22,468 bases of DNA from a virus. The DNA lies in IMG/VR virus record IMGVR_UViG_3300020190_000383, positions 1 through 22,468 of that record; one strand, written 5' to 3'. Below, piece by piece: positions 1 through 7,391 of the stretch. Under the pieces are notes generated by a model. The model made no database searches, was not told the DNA's origin, and saw only the letters and a list, made by a program, of their open reading frames with translations. Positions within the stretch are counted from its first letter, which is position 1. Every line of letters starts with the position of its first letter. Made by a program: the position numbers and the translations under genes.

Positions 1-800
1 GGAACTGGTTCCATGATTTGTACAAGTTGGGGCAGACAGACAAGGATAGTGATTGGAAAAGTTGGCACTTCACCACCAAGGACAACCCGCTAATCGACCC
101 GACCGAGATCGAGTCGGCGAAGAAGACCTTATCGAGCTTTGCGTTTAAGCAGGAATACATGGCGAGCTTTGATAACGCGGGCTCGGACGTATTCAAGGAA
201 GAGTGGATCAGGTACAGCGAAGAGCCGGACTACGGTAGTTACTATGTGGCGGTGGATTTGGCCGGGTTTGAGGAAGTGGCCAAGCAGGCGGCGAATTCGA
301 AAAAGCGGCTGGACGAGTCGGCGATTGCGATTGTAAAGGTCAGCGAAGACGGGACGTGGTGGGTGAAGGAGATCCAGCACGGGCGCTGGGACATCCGGGA
401 GACGGCGGCGAAGATTCTGATGGCCATGCGCGACTACCGGCCGCTGTCTGTGGGGATCGAACGCGGGGCGCTAAAGAACGCGGTTTTGCCGTATTTGAGT
501 GACTTAATGCGAAAGAATAATGTATATTCGCACATAGTTGACCTGACGCATGGCAACCGAAAAAAAGCCGACCGGATAATCTGGGGACTCCAGGGTCGTT
601 TCGAGCATGGCAGGATCGTGCTAAACGAAGACGGCGACTGGGAAACATTCCTCGACCAACTGCTGTTGTTTCCTGCGCAGGGCGTGCATGATGACCTGCC
701 CGATGCATTGTCCTACATAGACCAGTTGGCCGTGACTTCGTACTTTGCGGACGACGCAGACGATGATTGGGAGCCCATAGACGTTATTGCGGGGTTCTAA
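1..800 (+). CDS. terL: Terminase large subunit, C-terminal part (5' truncated by window edge)
   Basis: This is the nuclease half of the DNA-packaging motor, which cuts concatemeric phage DNA while the missing N-terminal ATPase half drives it through the portal. The reading frame is open from base 3 to the window edge, so the gene begins upstream; the TTG at 18 is not a real start. The RNase H-like nuclease signature is visible: Asp in VAVDLAG (codon at 255), Glu in VGIERG (codon at 459) and the Asp pair in VHDDLPDALSYID (codons at 690 and 693), matching the three acidic metal-binding sites of the family. The residues from DSDWKSWHFTT to FKQEYMASF are the usual linker before the nuclease. The stop is one base before the portal ATG. 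Family assignment is firm; the packaging type (headful or other) cannot be read from this part. Confidence 0.95.
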   Translation, partial: NWFHDLYKLGQTDKDSDWKSWHFTTKDNPLIDPTEIESAKKTLSSFAFKQEYMASFDNAGSDVFKEEWIRYSEEPDYGSYYVAVDLAGFEEVAKQAANSKKRLDESAIAIVKVSEDGTWWVKEIQHGRWDIRETAAKILMAMRDYRPLSVGIERGALKNAVLPYLSDLMRKNNVYSHIVDLTHGNRKKADRIIWGLQGRFEHGRIVLNEDGDWETFLDQLLLFPAQGVHDDLPDALSYIDQLAVTSYFADDADDDWEPIDVIAGF

Positions 801-801
801 G

Positions 802-2841
802 ATGGATCAAAACGACTTTGATCAGCCCGACGAAGCTGATAAAGAGTTAATTTCTTTCGTGACCGATCATTGCGATCGGTGGCGTACCTACCGAGATATC
901 AATTTCCTGCCTAACTGGGAAGAATACGAACGAATCTTCCGTGGCGAATGGGCCGTTGAAGACAAAACCCGCGAATCTGAGCGCTCCCGCTTGGTTACGC
1001 CGATGACGCAACAGGCGGTCGAGACACGCCACGCAGAGATCATGGAGGCAATCTTTGGCTCGGGCGAGTACTTTGACATCGAAGACGACTTGAAAGACGT
1101 CGACGGCAGTCCGCTGGACGTGGAGCAGTTAAAGCGCCAGCTGATGGAGGATTTCAAGAAGGACAAAATCAGAAAATCTATCGATCAGATTGAGTTGTTA
1201 GCTGAAATCTATGGTACTGGGGTTGGCGAGATTGTGGTCGGTATGGAGAAGGAGTACATACCGGCGACGCAGCCGATACCAGGGCAGATGGGGCAGGCGG
1301 CGATTGGTGTGATTGAGAAGCCGCGCGTGTCGGTGAAGCTGGTGCCGGTCAATCCGAAGAACTTTTTGTTTGACCCCAATGGCACGACGGTGGATGACTG
1401 CATGGGCGTGGCGATTGAGAAGTATGTGTCGATCCACAAGGTGGTCAAAAACATCGAGCGCGGTATCTACCGCAAGGTCAACATCACGCCGACCTACGAA
1501 GATACCGATCTAGAGCCCACGCAAGAGATCAGTCAGTATCAAGATGAGAAGGTCAAGCTCTTGACCTACTACGGACTGGTGCCGCGTGAGTACTTGAGCG
1601 GCAACGACGAGGACGTGGTCGAGTTGTTCCCGGACGAGTCGGCGGCGGAAGACTATCAGGACATGGTCGAGGCGATCGTGGTGATCGCGAACGACGGCAT
1701 GCTGTTAAAGGCCGAAGAGAATCCGTACATGATGAAGGACCGGCCCGTGCTGTCCTATCAGGATGATACGGTGCCGAACCGTCTGCCAGGCCGTGGGACG
1801 GTGGAGAAGGCGTACAACATGCAAAAGGCGATCGATGCGGAAGTACGATCGCACTTGGATGGCCTGGCGCTGACATCCGCCCCGATGATGGCGATGGACG
1901 CGACGCGTCTGCCGCGCGGTGCGAAGTTTGAAGTGCGTCCGGGCAAGGCGATTCTGACCAATGGCAACCCGAACGAGATTCTGTTCCCGTTCAAGTTTGG
2001 CCAGACCAGCAACGACAATCTGGCCACGGCGCAACGGTTTGAGACGATGCTGTTGCAGGCCACTGGCACGTTGGACAGTCAAGGTATGGTCAGTCAAGTC
2101 GCCCGCGATGGCGGCAATGCGGGCATGTCGATGGCGGTGGCTTCGATCATCAAGAAGTACAAGCGCACGCTGGTGAACTTCCAAGAAGATTTCTTGATGC
2201 CGTTTATCAAGAAGGCGGCGTTTAGGTATATGCAGTTCGACCCCGAGCGCTATCCGTCGGTCGATATGAACTTCATTCCGACTGCAACGCTGGGCATCAT
2301 TGCGCGTGAATACGAGCAGGCGCAGTTTATTGCGCTGTTGCAGACGCTTGGCCCCGACACACCGGTGCTGCCGCTGATTCTAAAAGGGATTGTGGCCAAC
2401 AGCAGCCTGTCGAACCGCATGGAATTGATGGATGCGTTGACGCAGATGGCTCAACCGAACCCCGAGCAGCAGCAAGCCGCGATGATGCAGCAGCAGTTGG
2501 CGTTGCAAGCAGCGCAGGCACAGATTGCGGTCAATCAGACGCAGGCTGAACGCAACCGTGCCGAGGCGATCAATACCACGATCGAGACGAAATTAAAGCC
2601 GATCGAGGTGCAAAGCAAGATCATGGCGGCGAATACGCAGAATTTGCCGAATGACGCCGAGTTAGCCAGTCAAGAATTCGACAAGCGGGTCAAAATCGCC
2701 GAATTGATGCTGAAAGAGGCCGACATCAAGAACAAATCGAAGATTGTCGAGATGCAAATGGCCGAAAAACGCAACAAGATCAGCGGTATGGAAGAGGATT
2801 TCCTCGACGAACTGACGAAGGAGCTTGGCGGTGGACGTTGA
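802..2841 (+). CDS. Portal protein (P22 gp1-like)
   Basis: The portal is the dodecameric ring at the capsid vertex through which DNA enters and leaves and on which the short tail is built. The 679-residue length fits podovirus portals of the P22 type (about 725 residues). The N-terminal part has the typical helical segment followed by SRLVTPMTQQAVETRHAEIM, and the central part an alpha/beta clip-and-wing region. The C-terminal 150 residues are Gln/Ala/Glu rich (PNPEQQQAAMMQQQ and beyond) and should form the long helical barrel. I place the start at ATG 802, one base after the terminase stop at 798-800, rather than at the in-frame TTG at 787, which would overlap terL. The 3' end overlaps the next gene by 11 bases. 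Gene order (terL, portal) supports the call strongly. Confidence 0.93.
   Translation: MDQNDFDQPDEADKELISFVTDHCDRWRTYRDINFLPNWEEYERIFRGEWAVEDKTRESERSRLVTPMTQQAVETRHAEIMEAIFGSGEYFDIEDDLKDVDGSPLDVEQLKRQLMEDFKKDKIRKSIDQIELLAEIYGTGVGEIVVGMEKEYIPATQPIPGQMGQAAIGVIEKPRVSVKLVPVNPKNFLFDPNGTTVDDCMGVAIEKYVSIHKVVKNIERGIYRKVNITPTYEDTDLEPTQEISQYQDEKVKLLTYYGLVPREYLSGNDEDVVELFPDESAAEDYQDMVEAIVVIANDGMLLKAEENPYMMKDRPVLSYQDDTVPNRLPGRGTVEKAYNMQKAIDAEVRSHLDGLALTSAPMMAMDATRLPRGAKFEVRPGKAILTNGNPNEILFPFKFGQTSNDNLATAQRFETMLLQATGTLDSQGMVSQVARDGGNAGMSMAVASIIKKYKRTLVNFQEDFLMPFIKKAAFRYMQFDPERYPSVDMNFIPTATLGIIAREYEQAQFIALLQTLGPDTPVLPLILKGIVANSSLSNRMELMDALTQMAQPNPEQQQAAMMQQQLALQAAQAQIAVNQTQAERNRAEAINTTIETKLKPIEVQSKIMAANTQNLPNDAELASQEFDKRVKIAELMLKEADIKNKSKIVEMQMAEKRNKISGMEEDFLDELTKELGGGR
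2818..2823 (+). promoter_or_regulatory. Shine-Dalgarno that fixes the GTG start of the collagen-like fibre
   Basis: AAGGAG lies inside the last codons of the portal gene. It ends 7 bases before GTG 2831 but only 1 base before the in-frame TTG 2825, so GTG 2831 is the better start for the fibre gene. Confidence 0.7.
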
Positions 2842-5023
2842 AAGCCTAAAAACCTACCTGATTCTTCAGGACATGACGGATGATCAGCAAGAAACCATCC
2901 TGTCGTCAGTACGCGCCGCTAACGAGAAGGCTAAACAGCTCAAAAAAGAGCGAATTAGCCAGAATGTCGGCATAGTTGTCGATGCGTTGAAGAAGATCGA
3001 GGCGGACATCCGCGCTCGATACGACGATCTAGGCAATAAGATCGAGACACGCGTCAATTCCATCCAAGACGGCCGCGATGGTAGCGATGGTCGTGATGGT
3101 AAGGACGGCAAAGACGGACGCCCAGGCCGTGATGGGGTGATAGGCCCAATGGGCCCGGCCGGTCGAGATGGTATTGACGGCGTTGATGGTGAAGATGGTG
3201 TGTCGGTCACCGACGCGAAGATTGATTTTGATGGCTCGCTTGTCATCACGCTCTCGAATGGGCGTGAAATCAACGTTGGTGAGGTTGTTGCACCAGATTT
3301 AGCCGAGCGTATCAAGGTCATTACCAATGGCGGCGGCACTTCGCAGACGGTGTTAAACACATTAGCGTCCTTGCAGACGCAGATCAACAACTTGATACCT
3401 AGCCAGACAGGCAACGCAGGCAAATACCTGACAACGAATGGTTCTGCCTTGTCGTGGGCGTCAGTTGCCGGTGGTTTGAGTTACCAAGGTACATGGAATG
3501 CGAGTACGAATACGCCGGCATTGGCGTCTAGTGTCGGCATAAACGGTTATTACTACGTAGTAGCCACTGCCGGGTCGACAAATTTAAATGGCATCACCGA
3601 CTGGCAAATTGGCGATTGGTTGCTGTTTAACGGCACTGTTTGGCAAAAGATCGATCAATCCGAATTAGTGACTTCCGTTGCATCTGCCGATTCAAGCGTT
3701 ACTGTCACAACGACTGGCCCGGCAGTTGATTTGGCGGTGTATTCGTCGCCCAGGTTGATCGCACAGGTGCGCAACGAGACGGGCGCAACGCTTACCAAGG
3801 GTACGGTTGTCTACGTCAACGGTGCTGCCGGCAACAAAGCAACCGTTACCAAAGCGATTGCAACGAGCGACGCGACATCCGCACAGACGTTTGGCCTGAT
3901 TGCGGCTGATATATCAAACAATCAGAATGGTTACGCCATTCTTGTTGGTGAGATTGCAGGACTAGACACCTCGGCGTTTACCGCTGGCGCGCAGTTGTAC
4001 TTGAGTTCGACCACGGCAGGCGCGTACACCGCAACGAAACAGTATGCACCGAATCACTTGGTGTATGTCGGCGTCGTTACGCGTAGTCATGCCAACCAAG
4101 GCACGATTGAAGTGCGGATTCAGAATGGCTATGAGATGGACGAGTTGCACAACGTCTCGGCGCAGAATCCAACCAATGGCCAAGTATTGATTTACAACGC
4201 GTCAACCAGTCTGTGGGAGAAGAATACCTTAACTGATGGCACAGGCATCACGATAACTGAAGGTGCCGGATCGATTACGATTACTAACTCAGCGCCGGAT
4301 AAGACAGTAGCATTGACAGGCGCCGGGACGACCAGTATTAGTGGTACGTACCCGAACTTTACTATTACGTCGAACGATCAGTACGCAGGTACGGTGACGA
4401 GTGTTGGCGGTACAGGCACGGTTAACGGTATCAGTTTATCGGGGACGGTGACATCAAGTGGTACTTTGACGCTAGGCGGCACGTTATCTGGCGTTGACTT
4501 AACCACCCAAGTGACGGGCACACTGCCAATTGCTAACGGCGGTACAGGCCAAACGACTAAGACACCTGCATTTGATGCGTTGGCACCAACGACAACAAAA
4601 GGCGATTTGATTGTCTATGATGGTACGGACAACATTCGTCTTGCTGTTGGCACAAACGGCTATTTGTTAACGGCGGATTCAGCGCAAACCTCTGGCGTGA
4701 AGTGGGCAGCTGCACCGGTCAGCACCACGGTAGCAGACGATACGTCGACAAACGCAACGTACTACCCGACGTTTTCAACCGCAACGTCTGGCACGTTTTC
4801 CACAGCTACGGTATCTAGCACTAAGCTCACGTTTAACCCGAGCAGCGGCGTACTAAACGCAACCGTCCCCAGGGCATCCAACGGTATCTTTGTGAACAGC
4901 GCGACTGTATCGACAAGTTATACGATTGCAGCGGGGGACAACGGGGTATCGGCTGGAACGATTACGGTGAATAGTGGCGTGACTGTCACGGTATCTAGCG
5001 GCTCCAAGTGGACTGTGGTGTAG
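2831..5023 (+). CDS. Collagen-like tail fibre / virion structural protein
   Basis: The product is 730 residues from GTG 2831. Residues about 15-78 are a charged helical, coiled-coil-like region that could attach the fibre to the virion. Residues about 80-123 are a run of about 15 Gly-X-Y triplets, mostly of the form G-[RKS]-D, with GPM and GPA in the middle, which should fold as a collagen triple helix. The rest is a beta-rich, Gly/Thr/Ser-rich shaft with familiar phage-fibre motifs such as PIANGGTGQTT, KGDLIVYDGT and GVKWAA. The last 35 residues (SYTIAAGDNGVSAG onward) form a conserved end seen in many phage fibre proteins. It is coupled to the portal gene by an 11-base overlap. It could be a head fibre or an adaptor fibre rather than the receptor-binding tip; no enzymatic motif is visible. 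Confidence 0.8.
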   Translation: MDVESLKTYLILQDMTDDQQETILSSVRAANEKAKQLKKERISQNVGIVVDALKKIEADIRARYDDLGNKIETRVNSIQDGRDGSDGRDGKDGKDGRPGRDGVIGPMGPAGRDGIDGVDGEDGVSVTDAKIDFDGSLVITLSNGREINVGEVVAPDLAERIKVITNGGGTSQTVLNTLASLQTQINNLIPSQTGNAGKYLTTNGSALSWASVAGGLSYQGTWNASTNTPALASSVGINGYYYVVATAGSTNLNGITDWQIGDWLLFNGTVWQKIDQSELVTSVASADSSVTVTTTGPAVDLAVYSSPRLIAQVRNETGATLTKGTVVYVNGAAGNKATVTKAIATSDATSAQTFGLIAADISNNQNGYAILVGEIAGLDTSAFTAGAQLYLSSTTAGAYTATKQYAPNHLVYVGVVTRSHANQGTIEVRIQNGYEMDELHNVSAQNPTNGQVLIYNASTSLWEKNTLTDGTGITITEGAGSITITNSAPDKTVALTGAGTTSISGTYPNFTITSNDQYAGTVTSVGGTGTVNGISLSGTVTSSGTLTLGGTLSGVDLTTQVTGTLPIANGGTGQTTKTPAFDALAPTTTKGDLIVYDGTDNIRLAVGTNGYLLTADSAQTSGVKWAAAPVSTTVADDTSTNATYYPTFSTATSGTFSTATVSSTKLTFNPSSGVLNATVPRASNGIFVNSATVSTSYTIAAGDNGVSAGTITVNSGVTVTVSSGSKWTVV

Positions 5024-5033
5024 AGGATAAATC

Positions 5034-6221
5034 ATGGCATCGACGATTACAGCGGGTAATGCAACAAATGGATTAGCGGTATCTTGTGACAACACCGGGA
5101 TACTGGAACTCAAGACGGGTACAGGGTCGGGTACGACTGCGGTAACGATTGGTACAGGACAGAGCGCCACGTTTGCTCAGGCTGCTAATTTACCGAATAC
5201 GTTTGGCTTCAAGAACCGCATCATCAACGGCGCGATGGTCATAGATCAGCGGAACGCTGGTGCGAGTGTGACTCCAACCACAAACCAAACTTATACGGTA
5301 GATCGGTGGAAAGCAGCTATATCTCAAGCGTCCAAATTTTCAGTACAGCAGTCTTCTATAGCCCCAACAGGATTTAATAAATCAACACTTGTAACATCAT
5401 TGTCAGCATACACAGTAGGTGCTTCTGAGGTTTTTCAACTTGTGCAAGCGGTAGAAGGTGTAAATGTCGCAGATTTTTCTTGGGGCATTTCTGCTGGAAC
5501 AACTTGTACGCTTTCATTTTTGGTGCGCTCAAGTCTGACAGGAACCTTTGGTGGTTCTCTTACGAACGGCAACGGCGCAGCTACCGCATCATATCCATTC
5601 AGCTACACAATTTCTGCCGCAAATACTTGGGAACAAAAAAGCGTCATAATTGAAAGCCCAACAATTGGCTCTTGGAATACTAATACATCTACTGCGTTTA
5701 ATCTTCGTATTAGCTTGGGCACTGGATCGACTTACCAAGGCACTGCTGGCTCATGGGTTGCAAGTGATAAAGAAAGTGTTACTGGCGAAACGCAGGTTGT
5801 AGCCACCAACGGAGCAACCTTCTTCATCACCGGAGTGCAGCTAGAAAAAGGTTCTACCGCTACTAGCTTTGATTTCAGACCGCACGGTACGGAGTTGGCG
5901 TTGTGTCAGAGGTATTACGAAACAACGTACCCACCTGGGACGGCAGTTGGTTCTGTTCACTCTGGTCCGGTCAATTTCCGCGCACCAACTACATCCAGTT
6001 CAATAATTAGCTGCTGCTCCTATAAAGCAACAAAACGTACCTCACCTACCATTACATTTTGGAACGGTGCGGCAGGAACGTCTGGGACTTGGCGTGGATC
6101 AAGCGGCGCAAACCGAACTATGTCTGTCACCTTCGCTTCAGAGAATGGATTTGGTGCAATTGGTGGGAGTTCCGATGATTTTATGCAGCAAGGCCATTGG
6201 GAAGCATCTGCGGAGCTATGA
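5034..6221 (+). CDS. Tail fibre / receptor-binding candidate with carbohydrate-binding-like fold
   Basis: The 395-residue product begins with about 55 residues shared in style with other phage fibres (MASTITAGNATNGL, then a Gly/Thr-rich stretch). It continues with FKNRIINGAMVIDQRNAGAS and YTVDRWKA, motifs I know from the start of a jelly-roll, carbohydrate-binding-module-like domain in many phage fibres. Residues about 85-285 look like that beta-sandwich, ending at the characteristic FFITGVQLEKGSTATSFD. The C-terminal 100 residues (after LCQRYYETTY) are a separate beta-rich domain that may be the receptor-contacting tip. The start is ATG 5034 after GAGGAT at 5023-5028. The DNA from about 5280 to 5880 is AT-richer than its flanks. 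It overlaps the first possible start of the next small gene. Fibre identity is likely; the ligand is unknown. Confidence 0.8.
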   Translation: MASTITAGNATNGLAVSCDNTGILELKTGTGSGTTAVTIGTGQSATFAQAANLPNTFGFKNRIINGAMVIDQRNAGASVTPTTNQTYTVDRWKAAISQASKFSVQQSSIAPTGFNKSTLVTSLSAYTVGASEVFQLVQAVEGVNVADFSWGISAGTTCTLSFLVRSSLTGTFGGSLTNGNGAATASYPFSYTISAANTWEQKSVIIESPTIGSWNTNTSTAFNLRISLGTGSTYQGTAGSWVASDKESVTGETQVVATNGATFFITGVQLEKGSTATSFDFRPHGTELALCQRYYETTYPPGTAVGSVHSGPVNFRAPTTSSSIISCCSYKATKRTSPTITFWNGAAGTSGTWRGSSGANRTMSVTFASENGFGAIGGSSDDFMQQGHWEASAEL

Positions 6222-6223
6222 CC

Positions 6224-6394
6224 ATGTACAAACTAGTTCAAGATTTTGAGGGCAATTGCGCTGCGCCGTTTGTGCGTCGGATTGGCGACAGCGCTTTCAT
6301 ACCCTTCGACCCCGCGAACACCGACTACCAAGCCTATTTAGCTTGGCTTGCCGAGGGCAACGAGCCATTGCCACCAGATGAAGGAGAAGCATAA
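6224..6394 (+). CDS. Small acidic protein following a fibre gene (possible fibre-assembly partner)
   Basis: The product is 56 residues and begins MYKLVQDFEG. It contains IPFDPANTDYQAYLAWLAEG, a motif I recognise from small phage proteins usually lying beside tail-fibre genes, and ends in an acidic PLPPDEGEA. ATG 6224 is chosen because GGAG at 6212-6215 is 8 bases away; the alternative ATG 6218 overlaps the preceding stop in an ATGA but leaves only 2 bases. The stop overlaps the next ATG by one base (TAATG), so it is translationally tied to both neighbours. The DPANTDYQAYLAWLAEG segment resembles the part of tail-fibre assembly proteins that follows the fibre, but its function is not shown by the sequence. 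Confidence 0.8.
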   Translation: MYKLVQDFEGNCAAPFVRRIGDSAFIPFDPANTDYQAYLAWLAEGNEPLPPDEGEA

Positions 6395-7089
6395 TGTCAA
6401 CGGGGCTGAAAGCAAACTCAGACGGAAGCGCAGCTATTCAGGTAGGCGGTAGTGATGCGATTACTTTAACGTCAGGTGGTGCAGCAGCGTTCTTGACCAG
6501 TCCTACGACGGTGCAAGCGGGAACAGCAGCGGCTCCTAGCATTACGTTCTCGGGCGACACGAATACAGGTATTTACTCACCTAGCGCAGATACGATTGCT
6601 TTAGCTGCTGGAGGAACGCTAGTAGGATCTGTAGGTCTTGGTACGACATTAGCTTTACAAGGCGCAACATCACAGTCAGGCACAGGCATCACTTTCCCCG
6701 TAACACAATCAGCATCGTCTAATGCGAATACGCTGGATGACTATGAGGAGGGGACTTGGACACCGAGTGTAACTTCTCTTGGTGGAACAATAACAACTGT
6801 GGGAACGGTATCTGGAACTTATACAAAAATAGGTCGAACAGTAGTGGCTACTTATGAGGTTGCAATAACAACTGCTGGAACTGCTACAAGTGCAATCCAA
6901 GTCGCTGGATTACCTTTTACTTGTGGGATTCGTGCTGTTGGTTGCGGTAGAGAAGTAAATTTAACAGGATATATTACATCAGGAATATTAGCAACAAGCA
7001 GTTCAACAATTAGTGTTAGATACTACGATGCGTCTTACCCCGGCGCTAGTGGTTCTCAAAACACAGGAACAATTATTTACCAAGTTTAA
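6394..7089 (+). CDS. Tail fibre-like protein with exchangeable C-terminal domain
   Basis: The 231-residue product starts MSTGLKANSDGSAAIQVGGS, a beginning common in phage fibres. Residues about 45-75 carry FSGDTNTGIYSPSADTIALA, a motif repeated in altered form in the fibre at 7392. Residues about 111-125 read NTLDDYEEGTWTPSV, a linker found in many phage fibres just before a variable C-terminal beta-sandwich. The C-terminal 105 residues form that domain. RBS AAGGAG at 6381-6386, 7 bases before the ATG. The DNA after the linker is clearly AT-rich (18 of 60 bases G or C at 6961-7020, against 38 of 60 at 6481-6540), which suggests the tip was acquired separately. Confidence 0.75.
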   Translation: MSTGLKANSDGSAAIQVGGSDAITLTSGGAAAFLTSPTTVQAGTAAAPSITFSGDTNTGIYSPSADTIALAAGGTLVGSVGLGTTLALQGATSQSGTGITFPVTQSASSNANTLDDYEEGTWTPSVTSLGGTITTVGTVSGTYTKIGRTVVATYEVAITTAGTATSAIQVAGLPFTCGIRAVGCGREVNLTGYITSGILATSSSTISVRYYDASYPGASGSQNTGTIIYQV

Positions 7090-7092
7090 TTA

Positions 7093-7113
7093 TCTACGCC
7101 GGACTAGCGTAGA
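7093..7113 (+). other. Intergenic stem-loop
   Basis: A perfect 7-bp inverted repeat (TCTACGC / GCGTAGA) with a 7-base loop lies 3 bases after the stop of the preceding fibre gene and 11 bases upstream of the RBS of the next gene. There is no T run after it, so it is not a standard intrinsic terminator. It could stabilise an mRNA 3' end, act as a weak processing site, or be a leftover of a cassette junction. Confidence 0.45.
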
Positions 7114-7135
7114 CGGACACTAACAGGAGAATCAA

Positions 7136-7390
7136 ATGGCAATCACTAAAGAAACAGTTGTTGACCAAATTACAGTAACTGAGAACGGCATCGTTCTGTA
7201 CCGCGAGGCGACTCGCATCATTGAAGATGGCAAGGTGTTGACGCAGACGTATCACAGAACAAGCCTGACACCGGGACAAGACTTAGAAGGTCAGCCAGCT
7301 AATGTCGTTGCTATCTGCAATGTAGCGTGGACACCGGAAGTCGTTGCTGCATATCAAGCAGCGCAGGAAGCGAATAATTTAGGAGTTTGA
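7136..7390 (+). CDS. Small protein following a fibre gene, unknown function
   Basis: The product is 84 residues with no signal peptide or membrane segment. It starts MAITKETVVDQITVTENGIV and contains YREATRIIEDG, TYHRTSLTPGQDL and VAWTPEVVAAYQA; I recall near-identical small proteins next to fibre genes of other aquatic phages, all without known function. The first 45 residues should be beta-strands and the last 25 a helix. RBS AGGAG at 7125-7129, 6 bases before ATG 7136. The stop TGA at 7388 lies one base before the ATG of the next fibre gene, whose RBS (AGGAG 7381-7385) is inside this gene. This is the second fibre-plus-small-protein pair of the block. A role in fibre folding or attachment is inference from position alone. 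Confidence 0.8.
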   Translation: MAITKETVVDQITVTENGIVLYREATRIIEDGKVLTQTYHRTSLTPGQDLEGQPANVVAICNVAWTPEVVAAYQAAQEANNLGV

Positions 7391-7391
7391 C

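Noticed and set aside
1705-2184. Minus-strand open frame of 159 codons within the portal gene
   Set aside because: His/Arg-rich antisense shadow of a portal gene that is clearly coding.
2884-3423. Long minus-strand open frame (179 codons) across the collagen-like region
   Set aside because: It is the antisense shadow of the Gly-X-Y repeats (Pro/Ser-rich low complexity) and has no support from spacing or RBS.
6067-6249. Open frame of 60 codons overlapping the end of the fibre at 5034
   Set aside because: Wrong frame inside a clear fibre gene, no RBS, and it conflicts with the coupled small gene at 6224.
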